Positions 20,394 to 29,878 of a stretch of DNA of 64,000 nt are shown here, piece after piece. The notes under the pieces were generated by a model, which was given only the letters and a program-made list of their open reading frames with translations, had not been told where the DNA came from and did not search any database. This DNA comes from Pseudomonas paracarnis (GTDB lineage: Bacteria; Pseudomonadota; Gammaproteobacteria; Pseudomonadales; Pseudomonadaceae): positions 915,570-979,569 of the forward strand of contig NZ_CAJFCN010000001.1 in the NCBI RefSeq assembly GCF_904063055.1, in the 5' to 3' direction. A program made the position numbers and the translations under genes. Positions within the stretch are counted from its first letter, which is position 1; every line of letters begins with the position of its first letter.

Positions 20394-21479
20394 GTGAGCA
20401 AGAGAGCCTATAACTTCTGTGCCGGTCCCGCGGCGCTTCCTGAAGCAGTCCTGCAGCGTGCGCAGGGTGAACTCCTCGACTGGCATGGAAAAGGCCTCTC
20501 CGTGATGGAAATGAGCCATCGCAGCGATGAGTTCGTGTCCATCGCCAACAAGGCCGAGCAGGACCTGCGCGACTTGCTGGACATCCCATCCCATTACAAA
20601 GTGCTGTTCCTGCAAGGTGGTGCGAGCCAGCAGTTCGCCCAGTTACCGCTGAACCTGCTGCCAGAAGGCGGGACTGCCGACTATATCGACACCGGTATCT
20701 GGGGTCAGAAGGCTATCGAAGAAGCCTCGCGCTACGGCCATGTCAACGTGGCAGGCACCGCCAAGCCCTACGACTACTTCGCCATTCCCGGTCAGAACGA
20801 GTGGAAGCTGTCCAAAGACGCGGCCTACGTTCACTACGTCGCGAACGAAACCATCGGTGGCCTGGAATTTGATTGGGTGCCGCAAGTCGGTGACGTTCCG
20901 CTGGTGTGCGACATGTCCTCGGACATCCTCTCGCGTCCGATCGATGTGTCCAAATACGGCATGATCTACGCCGGCGCGCAAAAGAACATCGGCCCAAGCG
21001 GCATCCTGGTCAATATCATCCGCGAAGACCTGCTGGGCCGCGCCCGTTCCCTGTGCCCCACTATGCTCAACTACAAGGTCGCGGCTGATAACGGCTCGAT
21101 GTACAACACCCCGCCGGCGTTTGCCTGGTACCTGTCGGGCCTGGTGTTCGAATGGCTCAAGGAGCAGGGTGGTGTGGCGGCCATGGGTAAGTTGAACGAA
21201 GAGAAGAAGCGCACCCTGTACGACTTCATCGACGCCAGCGGCCTGTACAGCAACCCGATCAACCTCACCGACCGCTCGTGGATGAACGTGCCGTTCCGCC
21301 TGGCGGACGACCGCCTGGACAAGCCGTTCCTGGCTGGCGCCGACGAGCGCGGCCTGCTGAACCTCAAGGGCCACCGCTCGGTGGGTGGCATGCGCGCCTC
21401 CATTTATAACGCCGTCGACATCCACGCCATCAATGCGCTGGTTGCCTACATGGCAGAGTTCGAGAAGGAACACGGCTAA
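20394..21479 (+). CDS. serC: Phosphoserine aminotransferase
   Basis: A 361-residue PLP-dependent class V aminotransferase converting 3-phosphohydroxypyruvate to phosphoserine, also used in pyridoxine synthesis. The N-terminal 'RAYNFCAGPAALPE' and the PLP-lysine segment YAGAQKNIGPSG are clear. The GTG start at 20394 follows GAGATTGGA and gives family length. The stop overlaps the pheA ATG by one base (TAATG). Confidence 0.96.
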   Translation: MSKRAYNFCAGPAALPEAVLQRAQGELLDWHGKGLSVMEMSHRSDEFVSIANKAEQDLRDLLDIPSHYKVLFLQGGASQQFAQLPLNLLPEGGTADYIDTGIWGQKAIEEASRYGHVNVAGTAKPYDYFAIPGQNEWKLSKDAAYVHYVANETIGGLEFDWVPQVGDVPLVCDMSSDILSRPIDVSKYGMIYAGAQKNIGPSGILVNIIREDLLGRARSLCPTMLNYKVAADNGSMYNTPPAFAWYLSGLVFEWLKEQGGVAAMGKLNEEKKRTLYDFIDASGLYSNPINLTDRSWMNVPFRLADDRLDKPFLAGADERGLLNLKGHRSVGGMRASIYNAVDIHAINALVAYMAEFEKEHG

Positions 21480-22573
21480 TGTCTGAGCAAGAACTCAAGG
21501 CCCTGCGCGTACGCATTGACAGCCTGGACGAGAAGGTCCTGGAACTGATCAGTGAGCGTGCGCGCTGCGCCCAGGAAGTAGCCCGGGTGAAAATGGCGTC
21601 GCTGGCGGAAGGCGAAGTGCCGGTGTTCTACCGCCCCGAGCGTGAAGCCCAGGTGCTCAAGCGCGTGATGGAGCGCAACAAGGGCCCGTTGGGCAACGAA
21701 GAGATGGCGCGGTTGTTCCGTGAAATCATGTCCTCGTGCCTGGCGCTGGAGCAGCCACTGAAAGTGGCTTACCTCGGCCCTGAGGGCACCTTCACCCAGG
21801 CAGCGGCCATGAAGCACTTCGGCCATGCGGTGATCAGCAAGCCGATGGCGGCCATCGACGAAGTTTTCCGTGAAGTCGCCGCCGGTGCGGTGAATTTTGG
21901 CGTGGTGCCGGTGGAAAACTCCACCGAAGGTGCGGTCAACCACACGCTGGACAGCTTCCTCGAACACGACATGGTGATCTGCGGTGAGGTGGAGTTGCGT
22001 ATCCACCACCACCTGCTGGTGGGTGAAAACACCAAGACCGACAGCATCAGCCGTATCTATTCCCACGCCCAGTCCCTGGCCCAGTGCCGCAAGTGGCTGG
22101 ACGCCCATTACCCGAATGTCGAGCGCGTGGCGGTGTCCAGCAACGCCGAAGCGGCCAAGCGGGTCAAGGGTGAGTGGAACTCGGCGGCGATTGCCGGCGA
22201 TATGGCCGCGGGCCTCTACGGCCTGACGCGCCTGGCTGAGAAGATCGAAGACCGCCCGGATAACTCCACGCGCTTTTTGATGATCGGCAGCCAGGAAGTG
22301 CCGCCCACCGGCGACGACAAGACTTCAATTATCGTTTCCATGAGCAACAAACCCGGCGCGTTGCATGAGCTGCTGGTGCCGTTCCACGATAACGGGATTG
22401 ACCTGACGCGCATCGAGACTCGTCCTTCGCGCAGCGGTAAGTGGACCTATGTGTTCTTTATCGACTTCATCGGCCATCACCGCGACCCGCTGGTCAAGGG
22501 CGTGCTGGAGAAGATCAGTCAGGAAGCCGTGGCACTCAAGGTGCTGGGCTCTTACCCGAAAGCGGTTTTGTGA
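21479..22573 (+). CDS. pheA: Bifunctional chorismate mutase/prephenate dehydratase
   Basis: A 364-residue P-protein of phenylalanine synthesis. It has an AroQ chorismate mutase domain (about 1-90), the prephenate dehydratase domain (about 95-275, beginning KVAYLGPEGTFTQAA, with NSTRFLMIG near its end), and a C-terminal ACT domain (about 280-360) for feedback control by phenylalanine. It is one base overlapped with serC and ten bases before hisC. Confidence 0.96.
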   Translation: MSEQELKALRVRIDSLDEKVLELISERARCAQEVARVKMASLAEGEVPVFYRPEREAQVLKRVMERNKGPLGNEEMARLFREIMSSCLALEQPLKVAYLGPEGTFTQAAAMKHFGHAVISKPMAAIDEVFREVAAGAVNFGVVPVENSTEGAVNHTLDSFLEHDMVICGEVELRIHHHLLVGENTKTDSISRIYSHAQSLAQCRKWLDAHYPNVERVAVSSNAEAAKRVKGEWNSAAIAGDMAAGLYGLTRLAEKIEDRPDNSTRFLMIGSQEVPPTGDDKTSIIVSMSNKPGALHELLVPFHDNGIDLTRIETRPSRSGKWTYVFFIDFIGHHRDPLVKGVLEKISQEAVALKVLGSYPKAVL

Positions 22574-22582
22574 GGCTTTGAC

Positions 22583-23695
22583 ATGAGTGGCAATTTCCTC
22601 GCCCTGGCGCAGCCGGGCGTGCAACAACTCTCGCCTTACGTTCCAGGCAAGCCTGTGGACGAGTTGGCCCGCGAGTTGAATCTGGACCCGTCCAAGATCG
22701 TCAAACTGGCGAGTAACGAAAACCCGCAGGGCCCGAGCCCCAAAGTGTTGGCGGCGATTCGTGAAGAGCTGGCCGAGCTGACCCGTTATCCCGATGGCAA
22801 CGGTTTTGCCCTCAAGTCGCTACTGGCGGACAAGTGCCGGGTCGAGTTGAATCAAGTGACCTTGGGCAACGGCTCCAACGACATCCTTGAGCTGGTCGGC
22901 CGTGCCTACCTGGCGCCAGGTTTGAATGCGGTGTTCAGCGAGCACGCGTTTGCGGTCTACCCGATTGTGACCCAGGCGGTGGGGGCAGATGCTCGCGTGA
23001 TTCCTGCCAAGGACTGGGGCCATGACCTGCCGGCGATGCTGGCGGCCATCGATGCCCAGACTCGCGTGGTGTTTATCGCCAACCCGAACAACCCGACCGG
23101 CACCTGGTTTGACGAGCAGGCACTGAACGAATTCCTGCAGGACGTGCCCCAGCATGTGCTGGTCGTGCTGGACGAAGCCTACATCGAGTACGCCGAAGGC
23201 AGCGACCTGCCCGACGGCCTGGATTTCCTTGCGGCCTACCCGAACCTGCTGGTGTCGCGTACGTTCTCCAAGGCTTATGGCCTAGCGTCGTTGCGGGTCG
23301 GTTATGGCTTGTCCACGCCTGTGGTGGCCGATGTGCTGAACCGCGTGCGCCAGCCGTTCAACGTCAACAGTCTGGCCCTGGCGGCCGCCTGTGCGGCGGT
23401 GAAGGATGCCGAATACCTGGAAGAAGGCCGTCGCCTCAACGAAAGCGGCATGCTGCAATTGCAGGAAGGCTTTCGTGAGCTGGGCCTGGGCTGGATTCCG
23501 TCCAAGGGCAACTTCATCTGCGTCGACCTCGGCCAAGTGGCCGCGCCGGTGTTCCAGGGCTTGCTGCGCGAGGGTGTGATCGTACGCCCGGTAGCCAACT
23601 ACGGGATGCCGAACCACCTGCGTATCACCATCGGTTTGCCGGCTGAGAACAGCCGCTTCCTTGAGGCGCTGGCCAAGGTTCTGGCCCGTGGTTGA
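22583..23695 (+). CDS. hisC: Histidinol-phosphate aminotransferase
   Basis: A 370-residue class I/II PLP aminotransferase. The conserved segments are NENPQGPSPKVL, NPNNPTGTW, DEAYIEY and the PLP lysine in SRTFSKAYGLASLRVGYG. In this aromatic-biosynthesis operon the HisC2-type enzyme can also accept aromatic keto acids, linking it to pheA and tyrA, which is inference from context. The next gene overlaps its end. Confidence 0.94.
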   Translation: MSGNFLALAQPGVQQLSPYVPGKPVDELARELNLDPSKIVKLASNENPQGPSPKVLAAIREELAELTRYPDGNGFALKSLLADKCRVELNQVTLGNGSNDILELVGRAYLAPGLNAVFSEHAFAVYPIVTQAVGADARVIPAKDWGHDLPAMLAAIDAQTRVVFIANPNNPTGTWFDEQALNEFLQDVPQHVLVVLDEAYIEYAEGSDLPDGLDFLAAYPNLLVSRTFSKAYGLASLRVGYGLSTPVVADVLNRVRQPFNVNSLALAAACAAVKDAEYLEEGRRLNESGMLQLQEGFRELGLGWIPSKGNFICVDLGQVAAPVFQGLLREGVIVRPVANYGMPNHLRITIGLPAENSRFLEALAKVLARG

Positions 23696-25934
23696 TGTCA
23701 CTGCATTGCAACCTGCTGTGCCTATGATCGGTCGCCTGGTGGTGGTCGGACTGGGGTTGATCGGTGGTTCCTTCGCCAAAGGCCTGCGTGAAAGCGGGCT
23801 ATGTGGCGAAGTGGTGGGGGTGGACCTCGACCCGCAATCGCGCACGTTGGCGGTGGAGTTGGGGGTGGTGGACCGCTGTGAGGCGGACCTGGCCGTTGCG
23901 TGCCAGGGCGCGGATGTGATCCAGCTTGCCGTGCCGATCCTGGCCATGGAGAAGTTGCTGGCGGTACTGGCGGGCATGGACCTCGGGCAAGCGATCCTTA
24001 CCGATGTGGGTAGCGCCAAAGGCAACGTGGTGCGCGCGGCACGATTGGCGTTTGGTGGCATGCCGCCGCGCTTTGTGCCGGGTCATCCCATCGCGGGTTC
24101 CGAGCAGAGCGGGGTGGAGGCCTCCAATGCGCAGTTGTTTCGTCGGCATAAGGTCATCCTGACGCCGCTTGCGCAAACCGATCCCACGGCGTTGGCGGTG
24201 GTGGATCGTCTCTGGCGCGAGCTGGGCGCGGATGTGGAGCATATGCAGGTCGAGCGTCACGACGAAGTGTTGGCGGCCACCAGCCACTTGCCGCATCTGC
24301 TGGCATTTGGCTTGGTGGATTCTTTGGCCAAGCGCAACGAGAACCTCGAGATTTTCCGTTACGCCGCCGGCGGCTTCCGCGATTTTACGCGGATTGCCGG
24401 CAGCGATCCGGTGATGTGGCACGACATCTTCCTCGCCAATCGCGAAGCGGTGTTGCGCACCCTGGACACCTTCCGCAGTGACCTCGACGCCTTGCGCGAC
24501 GCGGTGGATGCGGGAGACGGCCATCAGCTGCTGGGCGTGTTCACCCGTGCGCGGGTGGCGCGTGAACATTTCAGCAAAATCCTTGCGCGCCGGGCCTATA
24601 TGGAAACCGCAGTGAACACCGATGACCTGACCTTCATCGCCAGTCCGGGTGGCCGCTTGAGCGGGCGCATTCGCGTGCCGGGTGACAAGTCGATCTCTCA
24701 CCGATCGATCATGTTGGGGTCGTTGGCCGAGGGTGTGACCGAGGTGGAAGGCTTCCTTGAGGGTGAAGACGCCCTGGCGACCTTGCAGGCCTTTCGCGAC
24801 ATGGGCGTGGTGATCGAGGGGCCGCACCATGGGCGCGTGACCATTCATGGCGTCGGCCTGCAGGGCCTGAAGGCTGCGCCGGGGCCGATCTATGTAGGCA
24901 ATTCCGGCACGTCGATGCGCCTGTTGGCCGGTGTGTTGGCAGCGCAGAGCTTCGACAGCGTGCTGACCGGCGATGCCTCGCTGTCCAAGCGCCCGATGAA
25001 CCGCGTGGCCAAGCCGCTGCGGGAAATGGGCGCGATCATCGAAACCGGGCCGGACGGGCGTCCGCCGCTGAGTATTCGTGGCGGGCAATCGCTCAAGGGC
25101 TTGAACTATGTACTGCCCATGGCCAGTGCCCAGGTGAAATCCTGCCTGTTGTTGGCGGGGTTATACGCTGAGGGTAAAACCTCGGTGACCGAGCCCGCAC
25201 CGACCCGCGACCACACCGAGCGCATGCTGCGCGGCTTTGGCTACCCGGTGGCGGTGCAGGGCGCGACGGCGTCGCTGGCGTCGGGGCATGGGTTGACCGC
25301 TACGCGTATTGAAGTGCCAGGGGATATTTCGTCTTCGGCGTTTTTCCTGGTGGCGGCCTCGATTGCCGAAGGCTCCGAGCTGTTGCTGGAGCATGTCGGT
25401 ATCAACCCGACCCGCACCGGTGTGATCGACATCCTGCGGCTGATGGGGGCTGATATCACCCTCGAAAATCAGCGTGAGGTGGGCGGCGAGCCGGTTGCGG
25501 ATTTACGTGTGCGTGCTGCCGCGCTCAAGGGTATCGAGATTCCAGAGGCCCTGGTGCCGTTGGCGATTGATGAGTTTCCCGTGCTGTTTATTGCCGCAGC
25601 CTGCGCTCAGGGGCGTACTGTTTTACGCGGGGCCGAAGAGCTGCGCCTCAAGGAGTCCGATCGCATCCAGGTGATGGCCGACCGTCTGTTGGCTCTGGGC
25701 GTGAAGTGTGAACCCACGCCTGATGGGCTTATCATTGACGGTGGCCCGATGGGCGGCGGTGAAGTGCATGCCCATGGCGATCATCGGATTGCCATGGCGT
25801 TCAGTGTGGCTTCCCTGCGGGCGACGGCGCCTATTCGTATCCTTGACTGTGCCAATGTTGCTACGTCTTTTCCGAACTTTCTGACACTGTGTGCCCAAGT
25901 CGGCATCCGTGTTGCCCAAGAGGCTCAATTGTGA
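23688..25934 (+). CDS. tyrA-aroA: Bifunctional prephenate dehydrogenase / EPSP synthase
   Basis: A fusion protein of about 748 residues. The N-terminal half is TyrA (NAD motif [13 protein letters not shown]; conserved [11 protein letters not shown]); the C-terminal half, from about residue 320, is EPSP synthase ([29 protein letters not shown]). The fusion is typical of gammaproteobacterial pseudomonads and supplies both a shikimate-pathway step and the tyrosine branch. GTG 23688 has AAGG upstream and overlaps hisC by eight bases; ATG 23724 (736 residues) is an alternative start without an evident ribosome site. Confidence 0.94.
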   Translation: MVDVTALQPAVPMIGRLVVVGLGLIGGSFAKGLRESGLCGEVVGVDLDPQSRTLAVELGVVDRCEADLAVACQGADVIQLAVPILAMEKLLAVLAGMDLGQAILTDVGSAKGNVVRAARLAFGGMPPRFVPGHPIAGSEQSGVEASNAQLFRRHKVILTPLAQTDPTALAVVDRLWRELGADVEHMQVERHDEVLAATSHLPHLLAFGLVDSLAKRNENLEIFRYAAGGFRDFTRIAGSDPVMWHDIFLANREAVLRTLDTFRSDLDALRDAVDAGDGHQLLGVFTRARVAREHFSKILARRAYMETAVNTDDLTFIASPGGRLSGRIRVPGDKSISHRSIMLGSLAEGVTEVEGFLEGEDALATLQAFRDMGVVIEGPHHGRVTIHGVGLQGLKAAPGPIYVGNSGTSMRLLAGVLAAQSFDSVLTGDASLSKRPMNRVAKPLREMGAIIETGPDGRPPLSIRGGQSLKGLNYVLPMASAQVKSCLLLAGLYAEGKTSVTEPAPTRDHTERMLRGFGYPVAVQGATASLASGHGLTATRIEVPGDISSSAFFLVAASIAEGSELLLEHVGINPTRTGVIDILRLMGADITLENQREVGGEPVADLRVRAAALKGIEIPEALVPLAIDEFPVLFIAAACAQGRTVLRGAEELRLKESDRIQVMADRLLALGVKCEPTPDGLIIDGGPMGGGEVHAHGDHRIAMAFSVASLRATAPIRILDCANVATSFPNFLTLCAQVGIRVAQEAQL

Positions 25935-26620
25935 ATATCAAAGCACCGGTGATTACCATCGACGGGCCTAGCGGCTCGGGCAAAGGCACAATCGCTGGCA
26001 TTCTGGCCAAGCGCCTGGGTTGGTGCCTGCTGGATTCTGGCGCGCTGTACCGCCTGCTGGCGTTTGCTGCGCACAACCATGGTGTGGACCTGACCAACGA
26101 AGAATTGCTGACGAAACTTGCCGCCCATCTGGATGTGCAGTTCATTGCGGCGACCGAGGGTCAGTTGCAGCGCATCATTCTGGAAGGTGATGAAGTCAGC
26201 GATGTGATTCGCACCGAGAGTATCGGTGCGGGTGCCTCCCAAGTGGCCGCGTTGCCCGCCGTGCGCGAGGCGCTGCTGCAGCGCCAGCGCGCATTCCAGG
26301 AGGCGCCGGGCCTGGTGGCCGATGGCCGCGACATGGGCACGGTGGTATTTCCCGAGGCGCCGCTGAAGATTTTCCTGACCGCCAGCGCCGAGGAACGGGC
26401 ACGCCGCCGATACTTGCAGTTGAAGGGCAAAGTCGATGGTGTTAGTCTGTCGAGTCTGCTAGATGAGATCCGTGCACGCGATGAGCGTGATACCCAGCGT
26501 GCGGTAGCCCCGCTCAAGCCGGCGGCTGACGCCATACAGCTGGATTCCACGGAGTTGTCCATCGAGCAGGTGCTGGAACGCATCATGAGTGAAATCGCCA
26601 TTCGCGATATCGCCGGGTGA
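25931..26620 (+). CDS. cmk: Cytidylate kinase
   Basis: A 229-residue CMP/dCMP kinase. The P-loop GPSGSGKGT is near the N-terminus, and [11 protein letters not shown] is the conserved substrate segment. The GTG start overlaps the aroA stop by four bases (GTGA), so translation is likely coupled. It precedes rpsA as in most proteobacteria. Confidence 0.95.
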   Translation: MNIKAPVITIDGPSGSGKGTIAGILAKRLGWCLLDSGALYRLLAFAAHNHGVDLTNEELLTKLAAHLDVQFIAATEGQLQRIILEGDEVSDVIRTESIGAGASQVAALPAVREALLQRQRAFQEAPGLVADGRDMGTVVFPEAPLKIFLTASAEERARRRYLQLKGKVDGVSLSSLLDEIRARDERDTQRAVAPLKPAADAIQLDSTELSIEQVLERIMSEIAIRDIAG

Positions 26621-26622
26621 TC

Positions 26623-26668
26623 AAGAAGGCCGCAGGGGACCAGTCATAGTCCTGCGGTGGCTTCTTTT
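26623..26668 (+). terminator. Terminator between cmk and rpsA
   Basis: AAGAAG-G-CCGCAGG pairs with CCTGCGG-TGG-CTTCTT, and is followed by TTTT. The stem has a small internal loop. It would separate the aromatic operon from rpsA, although some read-through is likely. Confidence 0.6.
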
Positions 26669-26679
26669 AACTGAAACTG

Positions 26680-26737
26680 ACCCACACCGTCTGGGGTGTG
26701 GAGATGGGCGTATTCTTCGCCCTTATCAACAGGAATT
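26680..26737 (+). promoter_or_regulatory. Hairpins in the rpsA leader
   Basis: CCACACC-GTCTG-GGTGTGG and GGGCG-TATTCT-TCGCCC form two consecutive stems directly before the AGGAA ribosome site. In E. coli the rpsA initiation region folds into several hairpins used for S1 autoregulation; this could be the Pseudomonas counterpart. Confidence 0.4.
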
Positions 26738-26740
26738 AAA

Positions 26741-28426
26741 ATGAGCGAAAGCTTTGCGGAACTCTTTGAAGAAAGCCTAAAAACCCTGAACCTTCAGGCA
26801 GGCTCCATCATCACCGGTGTTATCGTTGATATCGATTACCAAGCTCGCTGGGTAACCGTTCACGCTGGTCTGAAGTCTGAAGCTCTGATCCCGCTGGAAC
26901 AGTTCTACAACGATGCTGGTGACCTGACTATCAATGTCGGTGACGAAGTTCACGTTGCTCTGGACTCGGTTGAAGACGGTTTCGGTGAAACCAAGCTGTC
27001 CCGTGAAAAAGCCAAGCGCGCTGAATGCTGGATTGTTCTCGAAGCAGCCTTCGCAGCTGAAGAAGTGGTCAAGGGCGTTATCAACGGTAAGGTTAAAGGC
27101 GGCTTCACTGTCGACGTTAACGGCATCCGTGCGTTCCTGCCAGGTTCTTTGGTCGACGTTCGTCCAGTGCGCGACACCACGCACCTGGAAGGCAAAGAAC
27201 TGGAATTCAAAGTCATCAAGCTCGACCAGAAGCGCAACAACGTTGTCGTTTCCCGTCGCAGCGTGCTGGAAGCAGAGAACTCCGCCGAGCGTGAAGCTCT
27301 GCTGGAATCCCTGCAGGAAGGCCAACAAGTCAAAGGTATCGTCAAGAACCTCACCGATTACGGCGCATTCGTCGATCTGGGTGGCGTCGATGGCCTGCTG
27401 CACATTACCGACATGGCTTGGAAGCGTATCAAGCATCCTTCCGAAATCGTCAACGTTGGCGACGAGATCGATGTCAAGGTTCTGAAGTACGATCGTGAGC
27501 GTAACCGCGTTTCCCTGGGCTTGAAGCAGCTGGGCGAAGATCCATGGGTTGCTATCAAAGCTCGTTACCCAGAAAGCACCCGCGTAACCGCGCGTGTTAC
27601 CAACCTGACCGACTACGGCTGCTTCGCAGAGCTGGAAGAAGGCGTGGAAGGCCTGGTACACGTTTCCGAAATGGACTGGACCAACAAGAACATCCACCCT
27701 TCGAAAGTCGTACAAGTCGGCGACGAAGTGGAAGTTATGGTTCTGGACATCGACGAAGAGCGTCGTCGTATCTCCCTGGGCATCAAGCAGTGCAAATCTA
27801 ACCCATGGGAAGATTTCTCTGGCCAGTTCAACAAGGGCGATAAAATCTCCGGCACCATCAAGTCGATCACCGATTTCGGTATCTTCATTGGTCTGGACGG
27901 CGGCATCGACGGCCTGGTTCACCTGTCCGACATCTCCTGGAACGAAGTTGGCGAAGAAGCTGTTCGTCGTTTCAAGAAGGGCGACGAGCTGGACACCGTT
28001 ATCCTGTCTGTTGACCCAGAGCGCGAGCGCATCTCCCTGGGCATCAAGCAACTGGAAAGCGATCCGTTCTCCGAGTACGTTCAAGAGAACGACAAAGGCG
28101 CCATCGTTAAAGGCACTGTGAAAGAAGTTGACGCCAAAGGCGCCATCATCGTTCTGGCCGACGATATCGAAGCGACTCTGAAAGCCTCCGAAATCAGCCG
28201 TGACCGCGTTGAAGACGCGCGCAACGTACTGAAAGAAGGCCAGGAAGTAGAAGCCAAGATCATCAGCGTTGACCGCAAGAGCCGCGTGATTCAGCTCTCC
28301 ATCAAGTCGAAAGACGAAGTGGAAGAGAAAGAAGCTATCCAGAGCCTGAAAGAAGCTGCTCCGGAAGCTGCTGCTGACACCACTATGGCGGCACTGCTGC
28401 GCCAGGCAATGGCTAAGCAGAACTAA
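26741..28426 (+). CDS. rpsA: 30S ribosomal protein S1
   Basis: A 561-residue protein with six S1-type OB-fold repeats. The repeated G-x-V-x2-L-T-D-Y-G-A/C-F pattern is seen several times (residues about 20, 105, 190, 275, 365, 450). It binds mRNA on the small subunit and is essential. ATG 26741 follows AGGAA and gives normal length; a 15-codon upstream extension is rejected. Codon use favours T-ending codons typical of highly expressed genes, unlike its neighbours. Confidence 0.98.
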   Translation: MSESFAELFEESLKTLNLQAGSIITGVIVDIDYQARWVTVHAGLKSEALIPLEQFYNDAGDLTINVGDEVHVALDSVEDGFGETKLSREKAKRAECWIVLEAAFAAEEVVKGVINGKVKGGFTVDVNGIRAFLPGSLVDVRPVRDTTHLEGKELEFKVIKLDQKRNNVVVSRRSVLEAENSAEREALLESLQEGQQVKGIVKNLTDYGAFVDLGGVDGLLHITDMAWKRIKHPSEIVNVGDEIDVKVLKYDRERNRVSLGLKQLGEDPWVAIKARYPESTRVTARVTNLTDYGCFAELEEGVEGLVHVSEMDWTNKNIHPSKVVQVGDEVEVMVLDIDEERRRISLGIKQCKSNPWEDFSGQFNKGDKISGTIKSITDFGIFIGLDGGIDGLVHLSDISWNEVGEEAVRRFKKGDELDTVILSVDPERERISLGIKQLESDPFSEYVQENDKGAIVKGTVKEVDAKGAIIVLADDIEATLKASEISRDRVEDARNVLKEGQEVEAKIISVDRKSRVIQLSIKSKDEVEEKEAIQSLKEAAPEAAADTTMAALLRQAMAKQN

Positions 28427-28443
28427 GTTCTGTAAAGCTGTAG

Positions 28444-28474
28444 AAAAAGGGCGACTTCGGTCGCCCTTTTTTGT
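28444..28474 (+). terminator. Rho-independent terminator of rpsA
   Basis: AAAGGGCGAC-TTCG-GTCGCCCTTTTTT: a ten-base stem with a stable TTCG tetraloop and a T tail, 18 bases after the stop. Confidence 0.92.
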
Positions 28475-28586
28475 GCCTGAAATTTGATGAAGCAACTGCA
28501 CCGAACCAAGGCATTCAGCCCAATGTCAGAACTGACTATAGTCTTGAAAACGGCTATTTCGCGTTGCTGACTCAATAAGGGTTTGA

Positions 28587-28871
28587 ATGAACAGAATTAT
28601 CGTAATACTCGCCTTGCTCGTGCTTGCAGGCTGCTCCTCCACCAGTGCCAAGACCCACGCCAAGCGTGGCGTCAGTGGCATCGAGATCGACTGCTCAGGC
28701 CTGGGCAACAAGTGGGAAAAGTGCGAGAAGCGCGCCGCCCGTGAGTGCAAGATGCAGGGCTACAAGGTCATAACCCGCTCCAGCGATGCAGAGGACGAAG
28801 AGGGCGACTACCTGTTCGGCTGGAACCCTGCTGGCGCGGTGACGCGGACCATGTTGGTGATCTGTAAGTAA
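28587..28871 (+). CDS. Small putative lipoprotein
   Basis: A 94-residue protein with a lipoprotein signal (MNRIIVILALLVLAGC; lipobox L-A-G-C, Cys16). The mature part is basic with several Cys (DCSGLGNKWEKCEKRAARECK) that could form disulfides. No named function is recognised; similar short lipoproteins with this Cys pattern occur in pseudomonads. It stands between the rpsA terminator and ihfB. Confidence 0.75.
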   Translation: MNRIIVILALLVLAGCSSTSAKTHAKRGVSGIEIDCSGLGNKWEKCEKRAARECKMQGYKVITRSSDAEDEEGDYLFGWNPAGAVTRTMLVICK

Positions 28872-29001
28872 GGAGTTGGCTGCTTGCTGAACGTGTTTAT
28901 TCAGCCTCAGATAAGTTGACACATGGGCTGTTCAAATTCATCAACTCATGCTAAAACCTTCGGAGCGCTTTTCCTAGCTGCTTGAAAAAGAAGGGAAAAA
29001 T

Positions 29002-29298
29002 ATGACGAAGTCGGAGTTGATCGAACGAATTGTCACCCATCAAGGGCTGCTCTCATCCAAGGATGTAGAGCTGGCTATCAAGACCATGCTTGAGCAAATG
29101 TCCCAATGCCTGGCCACCGGAGATCGCATCGAAATCCGCGGCTTCGGCAGCTTCTCCCTGCACTACCGCGCACCCCGCGTAGGCCGCAACCCAAAAACCG
29201 GCCAATCCGTCAGCCTCGACGGCAAATTCGTTCCCCACTTCAAACCGGGCAAGGAATTGCGCGATCGGGTGAACGAAGAAGAGGAAGAAGGCGTCTGA
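29002..29298 (+). CDS. ihfB: Integration host factor subunit beta
   Basis: A 98-residue HU/IHF family DNA-bending protein. The HU signature [21 protein letters not shown] is at about 46-66, including the DNA-intercalating Pro loop. The N-terminal [10 protein letters not shown] fits the beta subunit. Its place between rpsA and the O-antigen locus is the conserved pseudomonad arrangement. Confidence 0.97.
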   Translation: MTKSELIERIVTHQGLLSSKDVELAIKTMLEQMSQCLATGDRIEIRGFGSFSLHYRAPRVGRNPKTGQSVSLDGKFVPHFKPGKELRDRVNEEEEEGV

Positions 29299-29322
29299 GT
29301 GTTTTTGGGGAAGGAGAAGAGT

Positions 29323-29553
29323 ATGCGTGGGGTTAAGCGCGTTGTTGCGGTGTTGATTGCAGTGCTTGCGGCTTTGGTGGTTCTGGCGTTTGTGCTGGAG
29401 AACCAGCAGGGCGTGGCGCTGTCATTCCTGGGGTGGAGTACTGCGCAGATGCCGGTGGCGGTGTTTGTGGTGGTGGCTTTGATTGTGGGGATGGTGATTG
29501 GGCCGGTGTTGGCGGCATTTGTTCGTAGGCGTCCGAATAAGGCGATTGCCTAG
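29323..29553 (+). CDS. lapA: LapA domain (DUF1049) inner-membrane protein
   Basis: A 76-residue protein with two hydrophobic helices (about 6-24 and 44-64) and the NQQGVALSFLGW core of the lipopolysaccharide assembly protein A domain. In E. coli, LapA works with LapB in control of LPS synthesis; only the N-terminal domain family is evident here. ATG 29323 follows AAGGAGAAGAGT; the upstream in-frame codons are rejected. Confidence 0.85.
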   Translation: MRGVKRVVAVLIAVLAALVVLAFVLENQQGVALSFLGWSTAQMPVAVFVVVALIVGMVIGPVLAAFVRRRPNKAIA

Positions 29554-29878
29554 AGGCCCTGGGAATAGAGGATTGATAGACCGTTTGTCAGAAAATTCTT
29601 TGTAATGGATCGGTTTGAGTTTTTCCCCGACTGCCCGTATGCTTAGCCTGGCTGGTTCAGACGGTTCCCCTTGAAAATCAGAATTTTCTTACATACATGT
29701 CAAGACTTGTAATATGTCGGAGAGATGGCAGAATGGAATCTGTTCTCGATAACGGGCATTTTGTGCGCTTAAAATTCGGCAGAGACGCTGTTTTTTGACG
29801 ATTATCCAATTAGTATAAAAATACACAATTTTGTCTGCATAACGAGCCCGCAGTTTCTCTTGAAGGCAGGTTTTTGTT
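29554..29878 (+). promoter_or_regulatory. O-antigen locus upstream region
   Basis: A 325-base AT-richer gap with no ORF. TTGACG (29795-29800) and TATAAA (29814-29819) look promoter-like, but the 13-base spacer is short. I looked for, and did not find, a JUMPstart/ops element. The change in base composition marks the left edge of the O-antigen cluster. Confidence 0.35.

Noticed and set aside
26777..28501. A 574-codon open frame antisense to rpsA
   Set aside because: Shadow of a highly expressed gene; sequence is a low-complexity reflection of S1 repeats.
29554..29878. JUMPstart/ops element before the O-antigen cluster
   Set aside because: The GGCGGTAGC core was not found in the region.
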